Positions 18,406-26,567 of a DNA stretch of 64,000 bases are shown here, piece after piece (the first letter of the stretch is position 1; each line of letters begins with the position of its first letter). The stretch is from Sphingopyxis witflariensis (GTDB lineage: Bacteria > Pseudomonadota > Alphaproteobacteria > Sphingomonadales > Sphingomonadaceae). The position numbers and the translations under genes were made by a program. The notes under the pieces were generated by a model, which saw only the letters and a list, made by a program, of their open reading frames with translations, did no database searches and was not told where the DNA came from. Location of the stretch: assembly GCF_002205635.1 (NCBI RefSeq), contig NZ_NISJ01000006.1, positions 124,001 through 188,000 on the forward strand. Direction: 5' to 3'.

Positions 18406-18530
18406 GAAAACCCTCTTTCCACCATTGCGCTGCCATGCTCTATCACCCCGTCGCCCAGCTTCGTCAGGCGGCGGTTTTTGGCGCGTTCGTCCGTAACTTT
18501 TGTCACTTTTGCGTTGTTTGGGAGAATGTC

Positions 18531-19472
18531 TTGCATCCGTTCCGCTGGCTAATGATCACGATGTTGGCCTTTCTGCTCGCCGCCTGCTCGGGCGGTGCGC
18601 CAGAGGATACGGTCGTCGTCATCCCGCAGGGTGCGAGCATCGCCAGGGCGGGGCAGATCCTCGAAGAAGCCGGTGCGGTTTCGGCCTCCAGCTTCCGCAA
18701 CGAAGCGCGTTTTTTCGGCGGCGACGATCCGATCAAGCCCGGCGAATATGAGATCAAGGCCGGGATGGACGCGGGCGACATTCTCGAACTGCTGCAATCG
18801 GGCAAGACCGTCCAGCGGCTCGTCATGATCCCTGAGGGCATGCCATCGATCATGGTCTGGGACCGGCTGATGGCCGAAAAGCGGCTGACCGGTAAGGTCG
18901 AGGTGCCCGCCGAGGGCAGCATACTTCCCGATACCTATGCCTTCACCACTGGCGAAAGCCGCGCCGCCGTGGTCAAGCGCATGCAGGCAGCAATGGACAA
19001 GGCGTTCGCCGAACTTTGGGCCAAGCGCAGCCCGCGCACCGCGGTCAAGGACCGCAACGAAGCGATTACCTTGGCCTCGATCGTCGAAAAGGAAACCGGC
19101 GTCGCCGCCGAGCGCCGCACCGTCGCGGGGGTTTACACCAACCGCCTTGCGGTCGGCATGCGGCTTCAGGCCGACCCGACGATCATCTATCCGATCACCA
19201 AGGGCAAGCCGCTCGGCCGCCGTATCTTGCGCAGTGAAATTCAGGCGGTGAACGGTTACAACACCTACAGCATGATCGGGCTGCCCAAGGGACCGATCGC
19301 CAACCCCGGAAAGTCCTCGATCGCCGCGGTGCTCGATCCCGAACCGAATGACTATCTGTTTTTTGTCGCAAAGGGCGACGGCGGCCATATTTTCGCACGG
19401 ACGCTGGCCGAGCATAATGCCAATGTGCAGAAATGGTATCAGCTGCGCCGCGAGCGGGGCGAGATGGAATAA
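18531..19472 (+). CDS. mltG: Endolytic murein transglycosylase MltG
   Basis: A 313-aa YceG/MltG protein that cuts nascent peptidoglycan strands and sets glycan length. A TTG start at 18531 has gggaga 6 nt upstream. The N-terminal segment LMITMLAFLLAACSGG is an anchor or lipoprotein signal. The catalytic Glu lies in ITLASIVEKETGVAAER, followed by VAGVYTNRL and YNTYSMIGLPKGPI. The position after acpP-fabF is a common bacterial arrangement. Confidence 0.92.
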   Translation: MHPFRWLMITMLAFLLAACSGGAPEDTVVVIPQGASIARAGQILEEAGAVSASSFRNEARFFGGDDPIKPGEYEIKAGMDAGDILELLQSGKTVQRLVMIPEGMPSIMVWDRLMAEKRLTGKVEVPAEGSILPDTYAFTTGESRAAVVKRMQAAMDKAFAELWAKRSPRTAVKDRNEAITLASIVEKETGVAAERRTVAGVYTNRLAVGMRLQADPTIIYPITKGKPLGRRILRSEIQAVNGYNTYSMIGLPKGPIANPGKSSIAAVLDPEPNDYLFFVAKGDGGHIFARTLAEHNANVQKWYQLRRERGEME

Positions 19473-19519
19473 GGTTAGGACGTCGCCCCTGCGAAGGCGG
19501 CGGCTAGGGGAGGGAAGAT

Positions 19520-20272
19520 ATGACCACCGCGAAGCTGTTTCTCCACGGCGTTCCCGACAGTCCCGCAATCTGGCGCCCGCTGCTTGCGGCGCTCAATCTC
19601 GGCGATACGCCGGTCGCGTTGCCGGCGCTCCCCGGTTTCACCGGGCCGCTCCCCGCGGGCTTTCCCGCGACCAAGGAAGCTTATGCCGATTGGGCGGTGG
19701 GGCAGGCCGAAGACTTGTTCTCGGCGCACGGTCCGATCGATATCGTGGGGCACGACTGGGGCGCGCTGATCACGCAGCGCGCCGCGATGCTACGCCCCGA
19801 CCTCTTCCGCAGTTGGGCAGTGTCCAATGCGGTGATCGACCCGGATTATCGCGGTCACCGCATCGCGCGCATCTGGAACACGCCGATCCTCGGCGAAGTC
19901 TTCATGGCGATCAGTCGGCCTGCGGCGCTCGCCAAGGGGCTGGCGGGGCAAGGGATGCCCGCCGACATCGCCGCCGAAGAGGCGGCGCAGTGGGTGAATA
20001 AGGACAAGCGCCGCGCGATCCTCAGCCTCTATCGCTCGGCCAAGGGGCTGAGCTTCGAACATGACTGGGCGCGCGATATTCCCAAACTGCCCGCAAACGG
20101 TCAGCTGGTGTGGGGCGCGAACGACCCCTATGTCGAGCTGTCGGTCGCGCAGCGCTTCGCCGCCAACACCGGCACGCCATTGGCGGTAGTCGAAGGGGCA
20201 GGGCATTGGGCGATCGCCGAGCGGCCCACCGAGGTCGCGGCGGCGCTACACGCCTTCTGGGGCGGTCTGTGA
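19520..20272 (+). CDS. Alpha/beta hydrolase, haloalkane dehalogenase/epoxide hydrolase-like
   Basis: A 250-aa alpha/beta hydrolase. The oxyanion region is LFLHGVPDSPAIW; the nucleophile is Asp in IVGHDWGALIT, as in epoxide hydrolases and haloalkane dehalogenases; the late His lies in GAGHWAIAERP. Substrate unknown. ATG 19520 follows ggagggaag. It lies between mltG and a 2'-5' RNA ligase-like gene, with no obvious functional link. Confidence 0.85.
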   Translation: MTTAKLFLHGVPDSPAIWRPLLAALNLGDTPVALPALPGFTGPLPAGFPATKEAYADWAVGQAEDLFSAHGPIDIVGHDWGALITQRAAMLRPDLFRSWAVSNAVIDPDYRGHRIARIWNTPILGEVFMAISRPAALAKGLAGQGMPADIAAEEAAQWVNKDKRRAILSLYRSAKGLSFEHDWARDIPKLPANGQLVWGANDPYVELSVAQRFAANTGTPLAVVEGAGHWAIAERPTEVAAALHAFWGGL

Positions 20273-20315
20273 TCGACATATCCCATCAGTGTGACCGGCG
20301 CACTCCATTGGACCC

Positions 20316-20903
20316 GTGCGCCGGGCAACCCTATCTGGGCGGCTTGAGATAGCTGGCCCGGGCCTCCCCCCTCCCGTCCAGGCCGCTGGCGCCGCACCCA
20401 TCATCGTGACCGCGACGATGGGTGCGGCGGACCAGCGCTACTTCGACGCGCTGCGTGCCGCGCATTTCCCGCCCGAACGCAATCAGCTTCGCGCCCACAT
20501 CACATTGTTTCATCAGCTGCCACCGTCGTGCCTGGGCGAGCTCGACCGGTTGATTCGCCGTATCGCCGCCGACACGCCGCCGCCTGCGGCTGCGCTCCGC
20601 GACGTCTATTCGCTGGGCACCGGCGTCGCCTTTCGCATAGACAGTCCCGATCTGCTCGCGGTCCGCGAACATATCGCCGACCATTTCACCGGCGCGCTCA
20701 CGGCGCAGGATCAGGGCGTTCCGCGACTCCACATCACGGTCCAGAACAAGGTCGCGCCCGCCGAAGCGCGCGCATTGCTGGCCGAACTCGCACGCGATTT
20801 TCATTCGCGACCGCTCATGATTTCCGGCCTGGCAATCCATCATTACCGCGGCGGCCCGTGGGAAATGGCATCGACACGTAATTTTCGCGGGACGCGCAGA
20901 TGA
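20316..20903 (+). CDS. 2'-5' RNA ligase / 2H phosphoesterase-like protein
   Basis: About 195 aa with the two HxT motifs of the 2H phosphoesterase superfamily: AHITLFHQLP and LHITVQNKV. Members act on 2'-5' or cyclic phosphodiester bonds in RNA; the true substrate is unknown. The start is uncertain. GTG 20316 keeps the block APIIVTATMGAADQRYF, which appears conserved, while ATG 20418 would cut it. Confidence 0.78.
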   Translation: MRRATLSGRLEIAGPGLPPPVQAAGAAPIIVTATMGAADQRYFDALRAAHFPPERNQLRAHITLFHQLPPSCLGELDRLIRRIAADTPPPAAALRDVYSLGTGVAFRIDSPDLLAVREHIADHFTGALTAQDQGVPRLHITVQNKVAPAEARALLAELARDFHSRPLMISGLAIHHYRGGPWEMASTRNFRGTRR

Positions 20904-20964
20904 TGTTGACCGCGCGCGACACCCTGCTTATAGGCGCGGCTCGCCCATCGCGGCGGCCTTTCGG

Positions 20965-21041
20965 GGCGGAGTAGCTCAGCTGGTTAGAGCACCGGAATCA
21001 TAATCCGGGTGTCGGGGGTTCAAGTCCCTCCTCCGCTACCA
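20965..21041 (+). tRNA. tRNA-Met (CAT)
   Basis: A 77-nt cloverleaf. The acceptor 5' ggcggag pairs with ctccgct (last pair G-U), the D-arm is agctcagctggttagagc, the anticodon stem ccgga/tccgg closes a 7-base loop with CAT, and the T-loop is gttcaag. The CCA is encoded. It is not an initiator (no GGG/CCC anticodon stem). An elongator Met is most likely, but tRNA-Ile2 with a modified C cannot be excluded. Its 3' end is the island attachment site. Confidence 0.93.
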
Positions 21042-21043
21042 AT
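21021..21043 (+). repeat. attL: tRNA-Met 3' end
   Basis: The 23 bases from the T-loop through CCA plus AT are identical to 61580-61602; 18 of them (gtccctcctccgctacca) also occur at 60657-60674. This is the expected crossover region for P4-type integrases, and insertion restores an intact tRNA. Confidence 0.92.
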
Positions 21044-21166
21044 CCTTGATCCGGAAGCTTCCACTAGCTTCCGCATTTTTCCATAAATCGAAAGAAAAGC
21101 AGAGGGTTGCGGGTGATTCGCGTCCGCATGCGCCCATTGTCTTCCACATGCAGCCAGATTTGGTGT

Positions 21167-21218
21167 GGGGGTATTTTGGGGGTATTTTCGCGGAGTATCG
21201 GAAAGGAGCGATACCCCC
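21167..21218. repeat. Integrase arm-type site candidates, left end
   Basis: Two tandem 11-bp units gggggtatttt (21167-21177 and 21178-21188) and an inverted copy, atacccc at 21211-21217, directly before the integrase ATG. The same GGGGGTAT core is found as a pair beside the internal and right att copies. The spacing and pairing suggest integrase or directionality-factor binding sites. The one touching the start codon could also autoregulate int. This is inference from sequence pattern only. Confidence 0.65.
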
Positions 21219-21219
21219 A

Positions 21220-22473
21220 ATGCCTCTCACGGAGATTCATGCCCGAAGTTCCAAGCCACGCGAGCGCGCCTACAAGCTGGCCGACGGGGAGGGCTTATTC
21301 CTGTTCGTCCAGCCGAACGGGTCAAAGTTGTGGCGGATGAAGTACCGCTTCGCGGGCAAGGAGAAGTTGCTCTCGTTCGGCGCTTACCCAGACCTCGGGA
21401 TAGCTGCAGCGCGCGACAAGCGCACAGCCGCAAAGGCGTTGTTAGCCGAGGGCAAGGATCCAATGAAATCCAAGGGGGAAGTGATCTCGCAGGAGGGAGC
21501 CACCTTCTTCGAGGTCGCAAAGCGCTGGCATGAAAATCGAAAGAGCGCGTTGAATGCCGCGCATGCCGAACGCGTCTGGTCGCGCATGGAAAGGGACGTT
21601 CTTCCAGCCATCGGCGAGAAACTCGTGCATGAAATCACGGCGCCCGACGTGCTGGCAATGATCCGCAAGATCGAAGCAAGAGGCGCGCTCGATATCAGCC
21701 GCCGTGCAAAGCAAGGGGTGGGGCAAGTCTTCCAGTTTGCGATCGCGTGTGGCTTGGCAACGAACGATCCGACGACACATTTGCGTGGGGCGCTAAAGCC
21801 GCGACCAAGAGTGAAGCATATGAGCCGGCTGCCGCTCAGCGAATTGCCCGCATTCATCGACAAGCTGCATGCCTACCAGGAAGAGGGCGAACGACGGTCC
21901 GCGATCACCCGTGACGCAGTTCTCTTTGCGCTCCTGACTTGGGTTCGAACCAAGGAGCTCCGCTTCGCCGCCAAATCCGAGTTTGAAGACCTGGGCGGCA
22001 AATCACCTGTCTGGCGCATACCAGTAGAGCGAATGAAGATGGGACGAGAGCATTTGGTGCCCCTCTCGCAGCAGGCAACGCACATCGCGAAATCTATGAT
22101 AGCAGCAGCGCCTGGCGAGTTTCTCTTCCCCGGCAACGGCCCGAACAAGCCGCTGTCAGAGAACACAATGATCTACGCGCTCTATCGTCTTGGATACCAC
22201 AGCCGCCAAACCGTGCACGGCTTCCGGGGCTTGGCGAGCACCTGGGCCAATGAGCAGTTGGTCGAGTTTGGCAAGCCGCCCATGTGGATCAGGAAATACC
22301 ATGAGGATTGGGTCGAACTACAGCTCGCGCATTCGGAGAAAAACGACGTGCGTGGAGCTTACAATGCCGCTGAATATCTGGCTCCCCGGCGCCGGATGAT
22401 GCAGGATTGGGCTGATTATCTGAGCGGTGGCAAGGTGATCGACATCAAGAAGGCAGGCAAACGGGCAGCCTGA
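21220..22473 (+). CDS. int: P4-family tyrosine integrase (DUF4102 N-terminal domain)
   Basis: A 417-aa site-specific recombinase of the P4/CP4-57 type that inserts islands in tRNA genes. The N-terminal DUF4102 region is LADGEGLFLFVQPNGSKLW and FGAYPDLGIAAARD; the catalytic Arg lies near LLTWVRTKELRFA, the HxxR box is VHGFRGLASTW, and the C-terminal Tyr is probably DVRGAYNAAEY. The start is ATG 21220, with ggag at 21205-21208; an upstream TTG extension would run back to the tRNA. It is adjacent to attL as expected. Confidence 0.95.
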   Translation: MPLTEIHARSSKPRERAYKLADGEGLFLFVQPNGSKLWRMKYRFAGKEKLLSFGAYPDLGIAAARDKRTAAKALLAEGKDPMKSKGEVISQEGATFFEVAKRWHENRKSALNAAHAERVWSRMERDVLPAIGEKLVHEITAPDVLAMIRKIEARGALDISRRAKQGVGQVFQFAIACGLATNDPTTHLRGALKPRPRVKHMSRLPLSELPAFIDKLHAYQEEGERRSAITRDAVLFALLTWVRTKELRFAAKSEFEDLGGKSPVWRIPVERMKMGREHLVPLSQQATHIAKSMIAAAPGEFLFPGNGPNKPLSENTMIYALYRLGYHSRQTVHGFRGLASTWANEQLVEFGKPPMWIRKYHEDWVELQLAHSEKNDVRGAYNAAEYLAPRRRMMQDWADYLSGGKVIDIKKAGKRAA

Positions 22474-22488
22474 TAACGATGGCGTCAA

Positions 22489-22710
22489 TCAGAGAGGTCC
22501 AATCCAGTCGGCGCGCAAACGATCTCGGCCTGCGACAACGCCTTCGACAGTCACCTCTAACCCAACGAACTCACATTCGGGTTCGTCACTTTCGATGATC
22601 CATACGACTTCGTCTGTTGTGGTCAGGAACATTCCGCGTCTACCGCGGCTTAACGTCCCCGACACGCGTATTCGGCCCGCACTCACAACGCCCCCGTTCA
22701 AAAACGCCAA
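22489..22710 (-). CDS. DUF5818-like hypothetical protein
   Basis: A 73-aa protein with a beta-rich look: [21 protein letters not shown], then [21 protein letters not shown]. The end pattern (VEG-x-GRD-x-L-x-A/V-x-WIGP) resembles the sphingomonad DUF5818 family, often found near mobile regions. Function unknown. Its ATG overlaps the end of the lytic transglycosylase gene, so the two were probably coupled. It is convergent with int. Confidence 0.6.
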   Translation of the reverse strand: MAFLNGGVVSAGRIRVSGTLSRGRRGMFLTTTDEVVWIIESDEPECEFVGLEVTVEGVVAGRDRLRADWIGPL

Positions 22711-23249
22711 TGGCGCAGCACTTCGCGCACATAGGCCGGTGTCTCACCATTGCGTGGAATACCGCCTGCGCGCTCGACGGCACCTGGACCCGCGTTGTAG
22801 GCGGCAAGGGCCAGATGAACTACCCCGAACTTGTCCAGCATCTGGCGTAGGTACCTGGCCGCACCGAAGATGTTCGCCATTGGATCGAAGCGATTTGAAA
22901 CGCCAAGGTCCCGCGCTGTCCCTGGCATCAATTGCCCCAAACCTGCGGCCCCGGCCTTGCTGATGGCCATCGGATTATATCGTGATTCCGTCCATACAAG
23001 AGCGTCGAGAAGGCCACCTGGTAGCGAGTATTGCGCCTCAGCAGCGTAAACATGAGGAAGGTAGCTTGCCCGACGGAATCCCGATGGCGCGCTGCCTTGG
23101 GGCTTTGGATATCGATAGGGCAGATAGGTTCGACCCGCATCGGTAGCCGGCGGCTCGGACGAGGCCGTTGGAGGCTTTCTCCAAATGCCATGTTCGACGA
23201 GAAGGAAGCCATCAGTCCCTTCTGCAACGCGTGACCGGCCCCCACCGAG
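22698..23249 (-). pseudogene. Lytic transglycosylase, 5' end cut off by IS3
   Basis: An open frame continues upstream of the first internal ATG (22970) to the IS edge and encodes about 180 residues with an SLT (VirB1-like) domain: [20 protein letters not shown] with the catalytic Glu, [31 protein letters not shown] and [12 protein letters not shown]. The start and signal peptide are missing because the IS begins at about 23250. Such proteins open peptidoglycan for type IV secretion or conjugation, so this may be a relic of a transfer system. Confidence 0.8.
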
Positions 23250-23265
23250 TGGTCCGGGTGGATTG

Positions 23266-24168
23266 TTAGTGCATTGACGCCTCCCTCGCCAGTGTTGGCC
23301 GTAGGTGGAGCGAAGCGGAACCGGAGGGCAACACTGGCGAGGGAACGGCCTCCGGCGCCGGTGGCCGATATCCCAGCGAGCTGTGCGGCCGGACGGTGTT
23401 GTAATGTCGCCGCCAGGCCTCGATCAGGATCCGGGCCTCGGCGAGCGAGTAGAAGATTTCGCCGTTGAGCAGTTCATCGCGCAGCGATCCGTTGAAGCTT
23501 TCGCAATAGCCATTCTCCCAGGGCGATCCGGGCGTGATGTAGAGCGTCTTCACACCGACCTTCGCCAGCCATTCCTGCACTGCCGTGGCAATAAACTCCG
23601 GCCCATTGTCAGACCTGATATGCGCTGGTGGCCCGCGCGTGACGAACAGTTCGGCCAGCGCCGCCAGCACGTCGTCGCTCTTGAGTTTACGCGCCACGGG
23701 CAACGCCATGCACTCCCGGCTCGCCTCGTCGATGATCGACAGGATACGATATTTGCGACCATCGTGGGTGCGGCCCTCGACGAAGTCGTAGGACCAGACA
23801 TGGCCGGGATACTCTGGCCGAAGCCGGATGCACGATCCGTCATTCAGCCAGAGCCGCCCGCGTTTCGGTTGTCTTTGCGGCACCTTCAGCCCCTCGCGTC
23901 GCCAGATGCGCTCGACTCGCTTGCGGTTCACATGCCACCCCGCATCGCGCAGCAACGCCGTCACCCGGCGATAGCCATAACGACCATATTGCCGCGCCAG
24001 CGCAATGATATCCTCGGTAAGAGCCGCTTCGTCATCTGCCCCGCGGGGCGCCTTGCGCTGTGTCGATCGGTGCTGCCCGAGTACGCGGCAGAGCCGCCGC
24101 TCGGACACCGGAATCATCGTTCTGATGTGGTCGATACAGCGCCTTCGGCGCGCGGGGCTCAGAAGTTT
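23266..24168 (-). CDS. IS3 transposase OrfB (DDE integrase core)
   Basis: The catalytic half of the transposase, with an rve core: [15 protein letters not shown] (first Asp), [11 protein letters not shown] (second Asp) and [20 protein letters not shown] (Glu). HTH_21-like motif: [13 protein letters not shown]. The frame is open up to 24345 and overlaps orfA. Expression would be as an OrfAB fusion by -1 frameshifting at G-GGA-AAC (24165-24171), so I mark the part downstream of that site. Confidence 0.85.
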   Translation of the reverse strand, partial: KLLSPARRRRCIDHIRTMIPVSERRLCRVLGQHRSTQRKAPRGADDEAALTEDIIALARQYGRYGYRRVTALLRDAGWHVNRKRVERIWRREGLKVPQRQPKRGRLWLNDGSCIRLRPEYPGHVWSYDFVEGRTHDGRKYRILSIIDEASRECMALPVARKLKSDDVLAALAELFVTRGPPAHIRSDNGPEFIATAVQEWLAKVGVKTLYITPGSPWENGYCESFNGSLRDELLNGEIFYSLAEARILIEAWRRHYNTVRPHSSLGYRPPAPEAVPSPVLPSGSASLHLRPTLAREASMH

Positions 24169-24437
24169 CCCCGGGCAGCTTCCTGCAATATCAGCTTGTC
24201 CAAAGTGAGGTCGGATATCGCACGCCGAAGCCGAAGATTCTCCTTCTCCAGGTCCTTCATCCGACGCGCCTGGTCGGTTTTCAGGCCGCCATATTCCTTG
24301 CGCCACCGATAATAGGTCTGCTCGCTGACCGCGATCCGGCGACACGCTTCAGCCGTCGTGGCGCCCTGCGCCAGCACAACCTCCGCTTCACGCAGCTTGC
24401 CAATAATCTCTTCCGGGCGATGCTTCTTGCTCGGCAT
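24159..24437 (-). CDS. IS3 transposase OrfA
   Basis: A 92-aa HTH protein: RPEEIIGKLREAEVVLAQG, EACRRIAVSEQTYYRWRKEYGG, then a leucine-zipper-like stretch (RMKDLEKENLRLRRAISDL). It ends two codons after a G-GGA-AAC slippery heptamer, and a short GC hairpin (gcgcc-gaa-ggcgc) follows, which is the classic layout for -1 frameshifting into orfB. Confidence 0.88.
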   Translation of the reverse strand: MPSKKHRPEEIIGKLREAEVVLAQGATTAEACRRIAVSEQTYYRWRKEYGGLKTDQARRMKDLEKENLRLRRAISDLTLDKLILQEAARGNF

Positions 24438-24481
24438 TCATAATCTCCTTCGTAATCCAAAATATCATCAATTTTGGACCA

Positions 24482-24694
24482 CTCAGAAGGGGGCAGATCA
24501 GTAGCACCGCCGCCGAAGCCAATGTCCACGACCCGTTCGCCGGGCTGGTAGGCAGCATGGGCCATCAGCGCCTCGCCGGCCGGAGCAATCGTGTTCTCGA
24601 AGCCAGTGAGGTTGGCGAGCCAGCGCGCGCCCATCTCGCCCGCCCAGTCTTCGTATATCAAGGCATCGGCATGGTGGGCAGGGGCGTTAGCCAT
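24482..24694 (-). pseudogene. SAM-dependent methyltransferase, 5' fragment
   Basis: Starts with a good ribosome site (gaggaga) and ATG: MANAPAHHADALIYEDWAGE, then GERVVDIGFGGGATDL, a SAM-binding glycine loop. The frame then runs into the IS at about 24481, so only about 70 residues of methyltransferase remain. The enzyme's target is unknown. It is divergent from the TetR gene at 24783. Confidence 0.75.
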
Positions 24695-24782
24695 TTCGGG
24701 TCTCCTCTGAGCTTGCTGCACCATAGGCAAGGCAGCGAAAAAGAAAAGTGACCAAACGCTTTCATTATGGCAGGATATGCCT

Positions 24783-25385
24783 ATGAGCCGTCCCTACCTT
24801 TCTGCCGAAATGCGCCGGGCCGAGACCGTGGCGGCCGTCATTGACCTCGCCGCCAGCCAAGATCCGGCCACAATGACCACCGGGCAGATCGCCGCAGCCA
24901 TGGGCGTGTCTCAGGGCGCGCTCTTCCGGCATTTTCCGGACAAGATGGCGATCTGGACCGCTGTGCTCGAATGGACCTGTGGCGAACTCAACCACCGCTT
25001 CGACGTCCTTCCGGACAGCCCGCCGCTCACCCGGCTCGAGGCGATGCTGGCCGCCCATGTCGATTTCGTCATCGAGCAGCCGGGCGTGCCGCGCGTACTA
25101 TTCGGCGAACTGCAGCGCGCCGGCGACACCCCGACCAAGATCATCGCCCGCCAGCTGATGGCAGGATACCGGGCAAGGGTAGCCCGCGAACTTCAATCTG
25201 CCCGCGAGGCAGGTGCTATCGCGGACACCACTGATGTTGAAGCCGCGACTGTGCTGTTCCTCGCCATGGTGCAAGGCATGGTCATGCAGGGTCTCGCGGT
25301 CGATGATTTTACGGCCATGCCGGTCCTTGCCCGGCGATTGTTCGGCTTGTTCCAACAGAGCCTGGGAGCCTCGCAATGCGCATAG
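24783..25385 (+). CDS. TetR/AcrR family regulator
   Basis: A 200-aa repressor-type protein. The N-terminal HTH includes MTTGQIAAAMGVSQGALFRHFPDK; the C-terminal domain contains no recognisable ligand motif. ATG 24783 is preferred over 24777 because agga is 7 nt upstream. Its stop overlaps the HlyD start (25376), so it is cotranscribed with the exporter it probably controls. Confidence 0.88.
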   Translation: MSRPYLSAEMRRAETVAAVIDLAASQDPATMTTGQIAAAMGVSQGALFRHFPDKMAIWTAVLEWTCGELNHRFDVLPDSPPLTRLEAMLAAHVDFVIEQPGVPRVLFGELQRAGDTPTKIIARQLMAGYRARVARELQSAREAGAIADTTDVEAATVLFLAMVQGMVMQGLAVDDFTAMPVLARRLFGLFQQSLGASQCA

Positions 25386-26557
25386 CCTTGCCGCAAAGCC
25401 GCCGCGCCCTTCTGCTGATGGCCGTGCTGGCCGCCCTGGTGCTCCTGCTTGGCTTCGTCGCCCTCCGCTCCGGTCCGCTAGCCCCGGTCAAGGTAACGGT
25501 CGTCAGAGCTGAAGAGCGCGCGATCACGCCGGCCCTGTTCGGGATCGGCACGGTGGAAGCGCGCTATACCCACCGGATCGGTCCGACTGCGCCGGGGCGC
25601 GTCGCCAGCCTGGCGGTTGACGTGGGCGAGCGGGTCGAAGCCGGGCAGGTGCTGGCCATGATCGACCCGATCGATCTCGACCAGCGCATCGCCGCAGCAT
25701 CGGGCAGCGCGGGTCGCTCTGCCGCACTGGAGGCGGCAGCTGCCTCGCAGGTGGCCGATGCCAGCGCGCGTCTCGCCCTGGCGCGCAGCGAAGCAGCGCG
25801 CGGCGAAGAGCTGTTCCGAGGCGGCTGGCTGACCCGCGCGGCGCTTGACCAGCACCGCCAGGCACTGGCAGCAGCCCAAGCCGGGCTGGCAGCGGCCCAG
25901 GCCAATCGGGCGGCTGCGTCCCAGGACCGTGGTCGGACTGGGGCGGAGCGCGCAGCCCTGCAGGAGCAGAAATCCAATTTGCGCCTGGTGGCGCCGAAAG
26001 CCGGACTGGTCGTCCGCCGCGTGGCGGAACCGGGGACGACCGTGGTAGCCGGACAGGCCGTGATCGAAATGGTCGATCCGGCGGAGCTCTGGGTCAATGC
26101 GCGCTTCGACCAGACTCGCGCAGGCGGCATCACGGCAGACCTTCCGGCACGCATCGTCTTGCGTTCGCGGATCGACACCCCTTTGCGTGGCTCCATCCTG
26201 CGGGTCGAGCCGGTGGCCGATGCCGTAACCGAAGAAGTGCTTGCCAAGGTCAGCTTCGATGCAGGCTCGGCGCTTCCACCCATCGGGGAACTCGCCGAAG
26301 TGACTGTGGGCCTACCCGCACGAAGTCGCACGCTCGCCGTGCCCAATGCCGCCGTGCACCGCATCGGCAGCGATGTGGGCGTGTGGACCTTGCGTGAAGG
26401 CGATCCGGAATTCGTGCCCCTGAAGCTCGGCGCAGAAGATGCCGACGGCTGGGTTCAGGTGCTGGATGGCCTCACCAGGGGCGAGCAGGTGATCCTGCAC
26501 AGCGCCCGGCCGCTCACGGCATCCAGCCGCATCACGGTGGTCGACAAGCTGCCATGA
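25376..26557 (+). CDS. HlyD-family membrane fusion protein
   Basis: A 393-aa periplasmic adaptor. It has one N-terminal membrane segment (LLLMAVLAALVLLLGFVAL), a biotinyl-lipoyl-like part (GTVEARYTHRIGPTAPGRVA), a long Ala-rich coiled-coil hairpin (about residues 100-190), a second lipoyl half (LRLVAPKAGLVVRRVAEPG) and beta-barrel and membrane-proximal domains. It would bridge the ABC permease encoded next to it and an outer-membrane channel that is not encoded here. Confidence 0.88.
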   Translation: MRIALPQSRRALLLMAVLAALVLLLGFVALRSGPLAPVKVTVVRAEERAITPALFGIGTVEARYTHRIGPTAPGRVASLAVDVGERVEAGQVLAMIDPIDLDQRIAAASGSAGRSAALEAAAASQVADASARLALARSEAARGEELFRGGWLTRAALDQHRQALAAAQAGLAAAQANRAAASQDRGRTGAERAALQEQKSNLRLVAPKAGLVVRRVAEPGTTVVAGQAVIEMVDPAELWVNARFDQTRAGGITADLPARIVLRSRIDTPLRGSILRVEPVADAVTEEVLAKVSFDAGSALPPIGELAEVTVGLPARSRTLAVPNAAVHRIGSDVGVWTLREGDPEFVPLKLGAEDADGWVQVLDGLTRGEQVILHSARPLTASSRITVVDKLP

Positions 26558-26567
26558 GGGGGCTGCC

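Larger units (their letters stand above)
23250..24481 (-). mobile_element. IS3-family insertion sequence (first copy)
   Basis: About 1232 bp with ends TGGTCC and GGACCA; the inverted match extends outward to gagtggtcc / ggaccactc. It contains orfA and orfB in the IS3 arrangement on the minus strand. The left flank is a truncated transglycosylase and the right flank a truncated methyltransferase, so the flanks do not rejoin. This points to a deletion next to the element after insertion. No clear 3-bp target duplication is visible. Confidence 0.85.
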
